A DNA stretch of 64,000 nucleotides from Xenopus tropicalis (GCF_000004195.4 NC_030681.2:26118482-26182481); one strand, 5' to 3'. Shown: positions 1 through 11,403, numbered from the stretch's first letter. The notes: generated by a model not told the origin, from the sequence alone. Numbers and translations: made by a program.

Positions 1-839
1 AAAAAAAAATCTTAATTTTACTTGAAGTAGATCTTAAACAATTATGAGAAAATGGGTCTTTCTGATGTAAATTCGTCTTGTGCCTTTATTTTTGTGTTTT
101 GCCTTGTCAAGTGTTGAATGTGTGAAACTCTGTATGGTGGATATTCCTCTTTTACACAATGACACATATTCGACGAGTATTCTAGATTGTATTCCTTGGA
201 TATCTGTTCACTGCTGAGAATCACTTGGTTTTCACGGGATTAAAACGCCAGACATTTTTATTGTAATATTTTCTTACTGGAAGCTCATTCTAACCCAGGG
301 GATGGGAAAACCTCAGCTTTCCTACTGCTCCGAGACTATAAATCCCATGATTCTGAGCCAAACGCTCAGGCTGAAATCGTATTCACATCCTCGCTGTAAA
401 GGAACACTGTCTAAAACTCTGCAACATGAATGTTATAGTGAAACCTGGAGTTAATATTGTCAGTGGTTTATTGGAAATTGTGATTTACATGTCAAAGGCA
501 TAGGAAAGGGGTATTTGTGTAATTATGATGTTTATTTCAAAATGGATTATGGTTTACAACTTCTTTGGGGTAAAAATTCTATGCAATTTTGTGGCATGAT
601 GTTCCTTCCAACTGTAACTATATGTGCTTTCCTCACAGATCCAAAGGACAAATAAAAAAATATTAACACGTTACGTTTTGGCGAGTTTTTTTTAAACATA
701 TCAAGTACAAGAAGGCTTAATGTAACTCCCCTGGGAGCCCAAGGAAAACTCTCATGGAATCAATGAGACTGGTGTTAAGGAATCAAATGAAGAGAATATT
801 CCACTATTCAGTGTTGAGCCTTAAACAAATCATGTGACT
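1..839. other. Intergenic DNA, no gene recognised
   Basis: This is AT-rich sequence with no convincing coding region, RNA gene or intact transposon end. The only open frame of 60 codons has no recognisable motif. An AATAAA-like run near 650 has no transcript context. Confidence 0.5.
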
Positions 840-1256
840 TTAAAGGGGTGTTGTTAGTAGAATGCAGACTTTGAAATTCAAATTTTTATTTTTTTTGGAT
901 TTTCAGTTATTCAGCTTTTTGTTCGCAGCTCTCCAGTTTGGTATTTCCATGGCTATATGGTTTTTTAGGGTCTTTTTTTACCTTAGTAACCACTTAGTAT
1001 GCTCTCACTTGAATGTGAGACTGGAATATGAATAGAAAGATAAGGAATGCTAATGATTAAATGATAAGCTCACAGAACTGTATGTGTTGGCTGCAGGTTC
1101 AGTGACCCCCTTTTCAAAGTTAGAAATATACATAAGAGGAAGTAATAATAAGTAATACATTTAAAAAAATAATTAGACCAACTGCAAAGTTGCTAGGAAA
1201 AGGATATTCGATACTAACATACTAAAAGTTAACTTGAAGGTGAAGCACCCCATTAA
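840..1256. mobile_element. T2-like MITE
   Basis: The left end reads TTTAAAGGGGTG and the right end reads GGTGAAGCACCCCATTAA, an imperfect inverted repeat bounded by TTAA. The interior contains a Tx-rich stretch, then a segment near 900-1030 that recurs at 7212-7340 and, more loosely, at about 10730-10990. Elements ending in TTAAAGGRR are the T2 family MITEs of Xenopus, assigned to the Kolobok superfamily. The family name is from memory of the end motif. It has no coding capacity. Confidence 0.65.
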
Positions 1257-2424
1257 AGCTCTGTATGTATTCAGCAATTCTTTGTTCCCAGATGATGACC
1301 TCCATTAAAGTGAGTGTTCCATACATTTATTTCATACATTAGACTTTAGTTTAGAAAAAAACTGAGAATAGAACCTAATGTTCTTCATGTTCTTCAGTTA
1401 GTAAGACTATGAGGAAGCTTCCTGCTGATTGGCTCAGATCACCCATTCCTAAGGGAGGGGGAAGCAGGAGAGAGGAGAGAGCTGCGTGTCTCTGGCACAT
1501 GAATTACAGACACAACAAATCTTTTGACAGAGAAGTCAGTGCAGCGTTTCTGTGAGTGCTTATGGCTGTATTTACATAGACCTTTCTGATAAAGCTTACT
1601 TAGCTTTTACCTTTCCTTCTCCTTTAATGCTTATCAGCAAGGCACAAGTTTCATTCAAATAAATACTGACAAGAATCACAAATACATAGATGTAAACAAA
1701 ATGCTTCATCAGTATTGGAACTCTATGAATGTTGGCTGTTCATTAACTGCACAAAAAAATGAAGACTTTTGCTTTCTAATTGGCAAAGGAAAAGGAACCC
1801 CCGTTATGAATGGCCTCCACATAAAGGGTGCAATAAATGTATTGCATTGCCTCCTACCAAACATTTATAATGTGCACAGCCTCCCTGAATCTCTAAAACA
1901 ATCCCAATGTTTTCAAATTGGAACTGACATCACCACCATATAAGTCAATAAGCTTCTGATTACGCAAGAACATTTCTTAACGCCAGAACGCCATCGGTTT
2001 TAAAGTGATTGCCATTCATTTTAAACAATCTGTCTGCTCTGTTGCACTTTATTGGCGGTCAATGCATGTCAGTACTGGAACGATGCGATGCCAGAAAAAA
2101 TATTGTGCAGCAGATCCAAGATGGCAGCCACAATCAAGGAGACTTTTATTGAGACCAATCCACATAAAAGCAATTTTTTTTCTGCCCCGAAAATATAGAG
2201 ATTTACAAGGGGCAGAACTGGCCTAATGTTTGCCAGAGTTAGGGTTTGGGTGTCAAACATCAGAAATAAGATATTCATCATTGTAGATTTCAATTCTTTT
2301 CCTTCTGTGACATTTGTGAGCAACATGGGATATGGTGATACACTGGGAGGCTGAGAGTAGGCCTGGACTGGCAATCTGTGGATCCTGGCAAATGCCAGAG
2401 GGGCTGCTGTAAGATCCCATAGAC

Positions 2425-3189
2425 CAGCGGAGTCAAACTCAATAATATAAGGGCATTGGTACACGGGAAGATTAGTCGCCATGCAACAAATCTTCATTGT
2501 CACGGGTGACTAATCTCCCCGCAATGCCATCCCACCGGCTAGAATGTAAATCGCCGGTGGGATGGCATACACATCGCTGCGATGACCCACAGTCGCCCGC
2601 ACCAACAAAGATTTGTGGCGAGGTGACTAATCTCCCCGTGTACCACAGCCCTAAGGGGCCTGAAATCTAAATCACAGGCTAAGTTGTGGGGCAAATTTTT
2701 TTATTAAGATACTTCATCTTAGTTAAGGATAGATCCTTCCTCACCCTGAAACACCGTATGCCACGCCATCCTCGTGCATTAATCATGTTTTGAAATAAAA
2801 GCACAAAGCTGGACAAGACTGGATGAGAGCCTGGCGAACCTAGGCCACGGATGAGTTCATTATGTGGCCTGTGGTGACTGTGCCTGACCGTGCAGCTGAC
2901 CAATTGCCTGATTGTGCCTCTCCGTTCCCAGTGGCGCTGTGACTGTGCCTGACCATGCAGCGTGACCAAATGCCTGACTGCGCCACTCCAGGCGCTCCAA
3001 TCGGCCGCTCTTACATTCTGTCCTGCAGGGTGCGTGGTGCAGGGCAGAACAAAAGCGGCCACTTGGAGCGCCTGGAGTGGCGCAGTCAGGCAACTGGTTA
3101 GCTGCACGGTCAGGCACAGTCACCACGGGCCACATAAAACAGCCAGGTGGGCCGGATTCAACCCGCTGGACTTGTGTTTGAAACATGTG
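2425..3189. mobile_element. Degraded hAT-like element (TGTCAAAC family)
   Basis: The left end reads CAGCGGAGTCAAACTCA and the right end reads TTGTGTTTGAAACATGTG. These are worn versions of the CAGGGGTGTCAAACTCA terminus of hAT elements. The GGCCGGATTCAACC segment just inside the right end is typical of the same family. I found no matching 8-bp target duplication, so the boundaries are approximate. A TAA-flanked MITE sits inside at 2451-2651, and an internal imperfect palindrome rich in TGACTGTGCCTGAC occupies 2870-3130. Open frames over 2679-3195 come from that palindrome and are not genes. Confidence 0.45.
2451..2651. mobile_element. Harbinger-type MITE with TAA target duplication
   Basis: The 201-bp element starts GGGCATTGGTACACGG and ends CCGTGTACCACAGCCC. 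It is flanked by TAA on both sides (2448-2450 and 2652-2654), the 3-bp TWA duplication expected of PIF/Harbinger elements. Subterminal GATTAGTC and GACTAATC are inverted, and an inner hairpin at about 2527-2567 holds CCATCCCACCGGC and its complement. It is inserted near the left end of an older hAT element. Confidence 0.7.
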
Positions 3190-3574
3190 CTCTAATGGAT
3201 TAAAATAAAACCCAACATCTTCTGCAAGAAAAACCTAAACAGGACTGCACAGAACCTATAAATATTAGCCCTAAAGGCATCCATAAAAGCAGCACGAGAG
3301 AATTTCCCATGGAAAAACATGATCTAATGAGTTCAGATTATATCATTACATCGCAGAATCACATTGCTTGGGCATTTGCAGAAAGTCTTTACCAATGAAG
3401 GTTTATTGCTGAGCTAAAATGTCAAATAAATAATAACTGTATCGGTGCTTACTATAATCTTTGGTGGGAAGCAGAATGTGCCACTAACTGAAGGCATTCT
3501 ATGTGCTGAATAACAAATTATTGTAAGTCATAGGGGCAGATTTATCAAAATGTGAGATTAGAGCTCCCACAGAA
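3190..3574. repeat. Arm A of a 2.2-kb inverted duplication
   Basis: This stretch is the near-identical reverse complement of 4454-5406, once a 576-bp insertion in the other arm is removed. Matching landmarks are AACCCAACATCTTCTGCA at about 3210 against its complement at about 5378, and GGCATTCTATGTGCTGAA at about 3495 against arm B. It starts directly after the right end of the hAT remnant. No coding frame is supported. Confidence 0.8.
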
Positions 3575-4453
3575 AAACTCTGCTCTGCTCCACTTTCTAT
3601 TCATTCCTACGGTATTTTTAGAAGTGCATTTATCAAATGGTGAACTCTAACTAAATATGCTTCTTAAAATCCCTTAGGAATGGGATTTCTGCCCTAAGGG
3701 GCAGATTTATCAAATGTGAGTTTGAACACATCAAAACTCATCCACGTTCTATTCATTTCTATGGGATTTTTAGAAGTGTATTTATCAACGGGAATGAATA
3801 GAACATGGCTGAGTTTTTATGTACTAAGCTCTAAACTCCCATTTTAATAAATCTGACTATAAGTGGGAATTTACTAAAACTCATTTTTTTTTCTGATTTA
3901 TATTTGTTGGAAACCACTAATAAATTAAATTCCATGAATGGCAGTTTATTAAAAGATCTGAACTGAGAAAGCACAAACAAACATAAAGTTGTGTAGAAAA
4001 ACCTGAAAACCTATAAAACTACGACAGAAAGAAGATCTTCTAGTTGTAAAAGGGACATCTGCCATTGACTTCTACACGATCTCGACAGGTTTTAGATTTT
4101 TTTCAGATTCGGAATTGTCACTGTTTTTTTTGCATATTAAATCTCAGAAAAGTTAAGTTTTTTTGGGGATTCAAAATAGGCCCTGGCATTTCCAGTACAA
4201 AGAGGCCCAACCAGCCCAATAAATAGTTACTGTCTATGGCACATGTGTCAAACACAAGGCCCGCAGGCTGAATCCGGCCCACCTGGCAGTTTTATGTAGC
4301 CCATGGTGACTGTGCCTGACTGTGCAGTTGACCAATTGCCTGACTGTGCCACTCCAGGCGGCCGCTCTTACATTCTGCCCTGCAGGGTGCTGTGTATTAC
4401 ATCATTCCGCACCACGCACCCTGCAGGGCAGAACTTAAGAGCAGCCAATGGGT
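3575..4453. repeat. Spacer of the inverted duplication: MITE pieces and an hAT end
   Basis: Two tandem palindromic MITEs begin GGGGCAGATTTATCA, at about 3535 (running out of arm A) and 3696. The second closes with TTTTAATAAATCTGACTAT near 3860. A third AT-rich segment begins AAGTGGGAATTTACTAAA at 3861. From about 4241 a hAT-family piece reads ACATGTGTCAAACACAAGGC and repeats much of the 2870-3189 sequence in the opposite orientation. No gene is visible. Confidence 0.55.
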
Positions 4454-4519
4454 AAGCTCTAATCTCATATTTTGACAAATCTGCCCCATGACTTACAATA
4501 ATTTGTTATTCAACACATA

Positions 4520-5095
4520 GGGGCACATTTACTTACCCACAAACGGGCCGAATGCGTCCGATTGCGTTTTTTTCGTAATGATTGGTATTTGGCGATTTTT
4601 CGGAAAATTATCGCGACTTTTTCGTTGCCATTCTCAATGGCGATTTTTTCGTAGCGTTAAAACTTGCGCGAAAAGTCGCGCCTTTTTCGTAGCCATTCCG
4701 AAAGTTGCGCAAAATGTTGCGATTTTTTCGTAGCGTTCGGATTCATTCAAGCTTCAGTATGGTGACTTTTCTTGGCCCAGGTTGGAGCTGCAGGGTGCCA
4801 TTGAGTCCTATGGGAGGCTTCCAAAATCATGCTAAGTCTGAAAGTTTCGCTCGCCGCTTATGAGCGCTCAATACGAAAAAGTCACGACAAGATACAAGCG
4901 AATCGTAATGGCTACGAAAAACTCGCGTTTTTTCGCGCAAATCGTATTGGTAACGAAAAAGTCGCGACAATTTCCGAAAAGTCGTAAAGGCGCCGAAAAA
5001 AATCGCAAAAAATACGGAAAAGTCGCAAAATGTTCGTTTTCCAATCGGAATTTTTCCAATTCGGATTCGAATTCGTGTCTTAGTAAATCAGCCCC
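4520..5095. mobile_element. Palindromic MITE carrying one copy of the 52-bp satellite unit
   Basis: The termini are GGGGCACATTTACTTA and TTAGTAAATCAGCCCC, flanked by ATA (4517-4519 and 5096-5098). The empty site in arm A at about 3500 confirms the 3-bp duplication. Both halves are filled with TTTTTCG and CGAAAAA words in inverted orientation. The centre holds a single monomer of the sequence that forms the giant array at 43.4-64 kb. Open frames at 4860-5099 lie in the palindrome and are not genes. Confidence 0.8.
4740..4822 (+). repeat. Solitary copy of the satellite monomer inside the MITE
   Basis: The segment reads ATTCATTCAAGCTTCAGTAT, then a GTGACTTTTCTTGGCCCAGG stretch, GGAGCTGCAGGGTGCCATTG and AGTCCTATGGGAGGC. 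The same order, with a few substitutions, opens the 20-kb array at about 43379. Only one copy is present here. Confidence 0.85.
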
Positions 5096-5773
5096 ATAGA
5101 ATGCCTTCAGTTAGTGACGCATTCTGCTTCCCACCAAAGATTATAGTAAGCACTGATACAGTTATTATTTATTTGACATTTTAGCTCAGCAATAAACCTT
5201 CATTGGTAAAGACTTTCTGCAAATGCCCAAGCAATGTGATTCTGCGATGTAATGATATAATCTGAACTCATTAGATCATGTTTTTCCATGGGAAATTCTC
5301 TCGTGCTGCTTTTATGGATGCCTTTAGGGCTAATATTTATAGGTTCTGTGCAGTCCTGTTTAGGTTTTTCTTGCAGAAGATGTTGGGTTTTATTTTAACC
5401 AGTTAGAGGAAGATGAGGGGGGGGTTTGTTGTGAGACACCAACATCATAGGTTGGGTTCTGATCGCATCATACTCACTAGGATATAGTTGGTCAGTGATG
5501 CCATTGGTGCATGGATCTGTGCAGTCTGAAGGCAGGGTGGGGGCTGGGACATAGGTATTTGGCATATCCTTTTATTTTCTAAAAAAAAGTCAGAACATTT
5601 ACAATTACTATATGTGACATGGGGCAGCAATTAGCCACCTATACCGAAGTATACTGTTATATATTGTGTCTCATACCACATGGCACTTATATATATATAT
5701 ATATATACATATAGAAAAGAACAGAGCACACCCTAATAGTAATCAAATGCCCCAGGTGCTTGCAAAAACCATG

Positions 5774-6010
5774 TATATAGCAAGACAATGAGCCGCACAC
5801 GCAGGGACTTTTTTAGAAAACAAAAAATTTCTTTAATGAAAACGATCCAACGTTTCAAGCACCAACTGTGCTCTTCCTCAGGGACAAACCCTGGGTTTGT
5901 CCCTGAGGAAGAGCACAGTTGGTGCTCGAAACGTTGGATCGTTTTCATTAAAGAAATTTTTTGTTTTCTAAAAAAGTCCCTGCGTGTGCGGCTCATTGTC
6001 TTGCTATATA
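5774..6010. repeat. Near-perfect hairpin, 118-bp arms, 1-nt loop
   Basis: The two arms are reverse complements around position 5892, where GGGACAAACCC and GGGTTTGTCCC are separated by a single T. I see one clear mismatch (CAAGC against GCTCG near the loop-proximal third). The arm contains GAAACGTTGGATCG and the sequence CTGAGGAAGAGCAC. Mirror-image open frames on both strands are a result of the palindrome. It is probably a palindromic MITE of recent origin, flanked by AT repeats. Confidence 0.85.
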
Positions 6011-6042
6011 TATACATATATGTATTTATTGTATTTATTTAT

Positions 6043-6150
6043 TATATCACTTGTCCTCCCTGTGTGTAATTTTGTATTCTGTAAGACTGTACAGCGCTGC
6101 GTACCCTTGTGGCGCTTTATAAATAAAGTTATACATACATACATAAATAC
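6043..6150 (+). mobile_element. 3' tail of an L2-like LINE or derived SINE
   Basis: The sequence ACTGTACAGCGCTGCGTA, followed by GTGGCGCTTTATAAATAAAG and an ATAC-type simple repeat, is the conserved 3' end shared by L2-type LINEs and the SINEs that borrow it. Only the tail is present. The 5' limit is uncertain. Confidence 0.5.
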
Positions 6151-6599
6151 ATAAACTTTCCCAAATGCTAGTTTCCCCATTCTCCCCTGGTATCTTGCCA
6201 CTAATCAGTTGGTTGCTAAGGGGGTGACTAACCCTAGCAATCCCTTATAAGGACAGGTATGTCAACTCAGTTCCAAAAACAATAAATATAAAATAAATTG
6301 GGAATATATTTATGTAATAGTAGCCATACAATGTATCAATAATATGGAAATCAATCATCTGTAGGTTGCATTGTAGCAGAAACACCTACAGCAGAAAATA
6401 ATGTGAAAAATGAAATGTAACTTGTCTGAAGCCACTAAAAAAAATACTGCTGTATACATAGGGGCTTGTTTAACACTACACAATTGTGTGCATTAAAATA
6501 CTATGCAACTAGTGTGTGTACTTTACCTTTGCCTCTATATGCAGTTAAACCTAGCTTGGTCTATCATGAACAAGGCTCAGGTGGAAGTGACCCCTGTAC

Positions 6600-7390
6600 T
6601 TAAAGGGGTTGATCACCTTTAAATTAACTTTTAGACACTGATATTCTGAAACATTTGAAGGGACCCATAGGGTTAAATGGCCCCTATGGCTTTATATCCC
6701 TACAGGTTTAATTCCCTTAGTTGCTGGGCGGAAGGGAATGTATCTAAGTGAGTTCATTAATATATGTGTGCTATTGGCTAGCAGGGATGGTGACCACTTC
6801 CTGCCTCACTTTGGAAAGAAGTGGCATCTTCCTGTTTGCTTCCACCTGAGGAACAGGGGGGATTTTGCTGCGAACCCAGGGATCCACTAAGTGAGATTCC
6901 TGCCAGTCTGTACTCAGGGGAGTGTCAGTCTGTATTACACTCTGTATGTGGTGTTGCCTGTACCACTGGCCTGTGAAGCTGTATTGTGAGTAACCCTGTG
7001 GGTGTTATATAAACACTTTTTATTTTGTTGTTTGCAAGAACCCTCTGTTTTTATTTTTCTGCATAGCAGCAAGAGAGGTGTAGTTGCACAACACCCTCAC
7101 CTTCCTCTTCCACTTAGCGAAGGCCCATTCTGGGTGAGAGAGAGCAGTGTAACCCATGTTCTACTGGTACTAGCAAGGCAGCTATTGAGCTGAAATAGAG
7201 GTTACACATTTTTTCAGTTATTTAGCTCTCTGTTCAGCGGCATTCCAGTCTGGAATTTCAGATATCTGGTTACTAGGACCTCATTTACCTTAGTAACCAG
7301 GCAGTGGTTTGAATGAGAAACTGGAATATGAATAGAAGAGGCACTGAATAGAAACATAAGGAATAGGAAGTAACAATAACAATACAATGA
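6600..7390. mobile_element. T2-like MITE split by a 549-bp insertion
   Basis: The left end reads TTAAAGGGGTTGATCACC, and the interior resumes at about 7212 with TTTTCAGTTATTTAGCTCTC, matching 896-1030 of the T2-like copy at 840-1256. The right terminus is not clear. The insertion at 6657-7205 is described separately. Confidence 0.5.
6657..7205. mobile_element. Possible solo LTR or other insertion in the T2-like MITE
   Basis: The 549-bp segment is flanked by ACATTT on both sides (6651-6656 and 7206-7211), consistent with a 5-6 bp target duplication. It begins GAAGGGACCCATAGGG and ends TAGAGGTTAC. Taken one base either way, the ends approach TG...CA. A TATATAAA box lies near 7006. These traits suggest a solo LTR, but the ends are imperfect and no internal retroviral or gypsy coding sequence is present. 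Confidence 0.35.
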
Positions 7391-7466
7391 CAAGGTTTGC
7401 ATCAATAAGCTAATGTGATATCAGTTGGGAAGGCCCATCTGAGGGTCCCATACACAGGGTGTAGAA

Positions 7467-7482
7467 AAAATAGATAGATGAT

Positions 7483-7528
<46 letters not shown>

Positions 7529-7584
7529 GATAGATCGATAGATATAGATAGATAGACAGATGATAGATCGATAGATAGATAGAT

Positions 7585-7621
<37 letters not shown>

Positions 7622-7694
7622 TTAGATAGATGATAGATAGATAGATAGATAGATGATAGATAGATAGATAGATAGATGATAGATGATGATAGAT

Positions 7695-7739
<45 letters not shown>

Positions 7740-7801
7740 TAGATAGATAGATAGATAGATGATTGATAGATAGATAGATGATAGATAGATAGATAATAGA
7801 T

Positions 7802-7832
<31 letters not shown>

Positions 7833-7882
7833 GATAGATAGATTGATAGATGATAGATAGATTGATAGATAGATAGATAAAT

Positions 7883-7913
<31 letters not shown>

Positions 7914-7971
7914 GATAGGTAGATAGATAAATGATGATAGATAGATAGATAGATAGATAGATATAGATGAA
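7467..7971. repeat. GATA microsatellite with a GACA block
   Basis: About 500 bp of GATA tetranucleotides, interrupted by GATGATA, GATCGATA and GATTGATA variants, with a run of GACA units at about 7710-7737. The 212-codon open frame on the minus strand (serine/isoleucine/tyrosine/leucine repeats) is a translation of the microsatellite. The repeat is long enough to be highly polymorphic. Confidence 0.97.
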
Positions 7972-8797
7972 TAGATACCAGTGTGGCAGAGGAATGTTTA
8001 CTGAAAATAAAAAAAAATGTTCTCTGAAGGCTAAACTCATATTTATAGCTCAGCTCCGCTTGTATTTATAGAAGCAACAAATTGTTTTTACAGACCATTG
8101 GGGCTTTTTAGATTCGGTATTAGAAAACAGAACATTTCAAAGTGACCTCAATCTTTTCATTTTGTCCTTAACTATGTTCTAAAACCTTGTTTCCCAAAAA
8201 TTTGGGAAGCTGTGTAAAATAAAAATAAAAACAGAACGGAATGCTCTGCAATTTATTTAACCCATATACAGTATTTAATTGCAAATAGTACAAGACAACA
8301 TATCAAATGCTGAGAAATGTTATTGTTATCTGAAAATATTTGCTCATTTTGAATTTCATGCCAGCAACACATTTCAAAAAATTTGGGACAGGGGCAGAGA
8401 CAGGACAGTTTTCCACTCCTCAGTCCACCTTAAATGAGCTTGGGCCCAGAGACAGCGGTGGTGTTTCTGGATCTTGTTTCTATTTGGTTTCTTCTATGCA
8501 TGGTAGTGCTTCTTGCATTTATGTTTCAGCAATGAACTGTGTTCCCAGACAATGGTTTTGGCAAGTTCCTGAGCCCCTGCAGTGATTTCTACTCATGTCT
8601 GTTTCTAATGCAGGGCCTGAAGATGACAGCCATCCAGTATTGGCTTCCAGCCATGTCCCTTGCGTACAGATATTTCTCTGTATTCTCTGAATCTTTGCAT
8701 GATATTATGTACTGTAGATGATGAACCCCAAATTCTTTGCAATTGTCACACTGAGTAGCATTATTGTTAAATTGTTGTAATATATGCCTACTCAGTG

Positions 8798-9102
8798 CTT
8801 CTCAAAGTGGGGTATCCCTCCCCATCATTACTTCTCAGAGTGGGGTACCCCTCCCCATCATTACTTCTCAGAGTGGGGTACCCCTCCCCATCATTACTTC
8901 TCAGAGTGGGGTACCCCTCCCCATCGTTACTTCTCAGAGTGGGGTACCCCTCCCCATTGTTACTTCTCAGAGTGGGGTACCCCTCCCCATCATTACTTCT
9001 CAGAGTGGGGTACCCCTCCCCATCATTACTTCTCAGAGTGGGGTATCCCTCCCCATCGTTACTTCTCAGAGTGGGGTATCCCTCCCCATCGTTACTTCTC
9101 AG
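8798..9102. repeat. 33-bp minisatellite, left block
   Basis: Nine full units and one partial unit of 33 bp begin CTTCTCAGAGTGGGGTA at 8798, 8831, 8864 and so on to 9062. Because 33 is divisible by three, all frames stay open and give repetitive open frames on both strands. None has a start, splice or domain context supporting a protein. Confidence 0.97.
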
Positions 9103-9757
9103 CATAGGCAGATTTTCAATAAGGCTTGGGGAGGCTAAGCCTCCCCAAACCTGCTTTGGCACCTTAAAACCTGGCTCAGTTCCTGCACTGTCCTGCAAAT
9201 CTTCTCTGGGTTCTGCAGCTGTGCTCTGATTGGATCTTTCTTCTTGTGGATTCTCCAATCAGAGCACAGCTTTCTTGACAGGCAGTAAAATTGACAAATC
9301 AAGGCGCAGATGCAGACAGGGATCGGGAGATTTTGCAAACTGGAGGCGGTGCAAAATTGAAGACAAAAAAAGAAGAATCTGCAGGCTGTAAACTTAACCC
9401 AAGAACCAACTTTGAACTTTTGCTGCAGTTTTAATCCCACAGGCACTATACACAGGTACTGTACTGTATATGTTCTAAAGACTGACCCACTAGCTGAAAT
9501 TAAATTGTTTTTTGTCACCTGATATCTATAATATCCCCTACCCTAACAGATGGAGGGTAAGTTAACTTTTCCCCCTGACAAAGCTCATTGTGCTTTTATA
9601 TATTTGTTATGGTTTTTTGCACTTTCTATTTTTCTTTTACTTTTGTCATTGTTAGTTTCAGTGGAGCAGGGTCGGACTGGGGGGTGCAGGACCCACCGAG
9701 GCTCCCGCCCCAGGGGCCCTGAAGGTGCCCCAGTCAGCCGTGTCCCATACCCCCCCT

Positions 9758-10595
9758 CACTGCATATAATGTGCTGGTTTTGTATATAAAGACTGCGTCT
9801 CACTGCATATACTGTAATGTGCTGGTTTGTATATAAAGACTGTGTCTCACTGCATATAATGTGCTGGTTTTGTATATAAAGACTGTGTCTCACTGCATAT
9901 AAAGTGCTGGTTTTGTATATAAAGACTGCTCCTCACGGCATATAATGTGCTGGTTTTGTATATAGAGACTGCGTCTCACTGCATATAATGTGCTGGTTTT
10001 GTATATAGAGACTGCGTTTCACTGCATATAATGTGCTGGTTTTGTATATAGAGACTGCGTCTCACTGCATATAATGTGCTGGTTTTGTATATAGAGACTG
10101 CGTCTCACTGCATATAATGTGCTGGTTTTGTATATAGAGACTGCGTCTCACTGCATATAATGTGCTGGTTTTGTATATAGAGACTGCGTCTCACTGCATA
10201 TAATGAGCTGGTTTTGTATATAGAGACTGCGTCTCACTGCATATAATGTGCTGGTTTTGTATATAGAGACTGCGTCTCACTACATATAATGTGCTGGTTT
10301 TGTATATAGAGACTGCGTCTCACTGCATATAATGTGCTGGTTTTATATATAGAGACTGCGTCTCACTGCATATAATGTGCTGGTTTTGTATATAAAGACT
10401 GCGTCTCACTGCATATAATGTGCTGGTTTTGTATATAGAGTCTGCGTCTCACTGCATATAATGTGCTGGTTTTGTATATAGAGACTGCGTCTCACTGCAT
10501 ATAATGTGCTGGTTTTGTATATAGAGACTGCATCTCACTGCATATAATGTGCTGGTTTTGTATATAGAGACTGAGTCTCACTGTATATAACGTGC
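9758..10595. repeat. 43-bp minisatellite inside the hAT element
   Basis: About 19.5 tandem units of 43 bp, each containing CACTGCATATAATGTGCTGG and TTTTGTATATAGAGACTGCG. The first units carry AAAGACTG where later ones carry AGAGACTG, so units cluster by variant. It is not coding. Confidence 0.96.
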
Positions 10596-10647
10596 GTGGG
10601 ATGTCAGTACCTGCTGCCTCTCTCTCTATTAAGCTAACTTAAACACA

Positions 10648-11074
10648 TCTAAAGAGGAGGTTCACTTTTAAGTTATAATGTTATAGAATGGCCTATTCCT
10701 AGCAACTTTGCAATTGGTCTTCCTAGTTAATTTTTTATAGTTTTTGAATAATTTGCCTTTTGCTTCTGCCTCTTTCCAGCTTTCAAATGAGGGTCACAGA
10801 CCAAAAAGTATTGCTCTGTGAAGCTACAGTTTTATTTTTCCATGCAGGCCCCTTAACTATTCATATTACCATCTCTTGTTTAAACCACTACCTGGTAAAT
10901 AAGACATTAGCAACCAGATAGCTGCTGAAACACCAAATGGAGAGCTGCTGAACAATAAGCTAAATAACCGAAAAACCATTAAAAATAAAAGAGGACCTGT
11001 TGCAACTTGTCTAAGAATATCAATGTCTACATCATATTAAAAGTTAATTTAAAGGTGAACTACCACTTGAAGCT
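10648..11074. mobile_element. T2-like MITE nested in the hAT element
   Basis: The ends are CTAAAGAGGAGGTTCACTTT and AAAGGTGAACTACCACTTGA, degenerate forms of the TTAAAGGGGTGGTTCACC terminus. The interior resembles the copy at 840-1256. Confidence 0.5.
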
Positions 11075-11337
11075 AACTGATCACAAACACAAATGTATAG
11101 AGAACCCCTAACAGAAGTGCACGCTTTTACATCCTAAGCATTTTAGGGTTAAAAAAAGCACCCCCACCCGCACTTTTGCACAGTATCCCTGGGAGTCAGT
11201 GGGAACCGCAAGGGGTAGTTGGGAGGTTAATTTTTTACACCAGCAGCGAATCCACTAAGTCTCACATCAGCTGTAGGTCAGTCTATGTATGGACCATATT
11301 TAGCCTCCCCAAACAAAAAAGTCACCCTCCGCCTATG

Positions 11338-11403
11338 CTTCTCAGAGTGGGGTACCCTTCTCCATCGTTACTTCTCAGAGTGGGGTATCCCTCCCCATCT
11401 TTA
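11338..11403. repeat. 33-bp minisatellite, right block
   Basis: Two further 33-bp units begin CTTCTCAGAGTGGGGTA at 11338 and 11371. They continue the array interrupted at 9102. The host transposon resumes immediately after. Confidence 0.95.

Larger units (their letters stand above)
4454..5406. repeat. Arm B of the inverted duplication, interrupted by a MITE
   Basis: This is the reverse complement of 3190-3574, broken by a clean insertion at 4520-5095. On either side of the insertion the match to arm A resumes with only a duplicated ATA, so arm A is the empty site. Confidence 0.8.
9103..11337. mobile_element. hAT-type insertion, 2235 bp, splitting the minisatellite
   Basis: The left end reads CATAGGCAGATTTTCAATAA and the right end reads CACCCTCCGCCTATG. 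Subterminal GGGGAGGCTAA and TTAGCCTCCCC are also inverted. The 8-bp CTTCTCAG lies on both sides (9095-9102 and 11338-11345), as hAT elements create. Because CTTCTCAG is part of the minisatellite unit, the duplication is also consistent with in-register insertion. No transposase frame survives. Inside are another hAT-like left end (CAGGGTCGGACTGGGG at 9667), a 43-bp minisatellite and a T2-like MITE. Confidence 0.65.

Noticed and set aside
2679..3195. Overlapping frames of 77-142 codons on both strands
   Set aside because: They lie in an imperfect palindrome within a hAT remnant and are mirror images of one another.
5733..6069. Twin 93- and 94-codon frames on opposite strands with nearly the same protein (MSRTRRDFF)
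   Set aside because: The hairpin makes both strands read the same. No domain is recognisable and the sequence behaves as a MITE.
7402..8040. 212-codon minus-strand frame of serine, isoleucine, tyrosine and leucine
   Set aside because: It is a direct translation of the GATA/GACA microsatellite.
8764..9258. Four overlapping repetitive frames, up to 156 codons
   Set aside because: The 33-bp minisatellite is divisible by three, so every frame stays open. There is no gene context.
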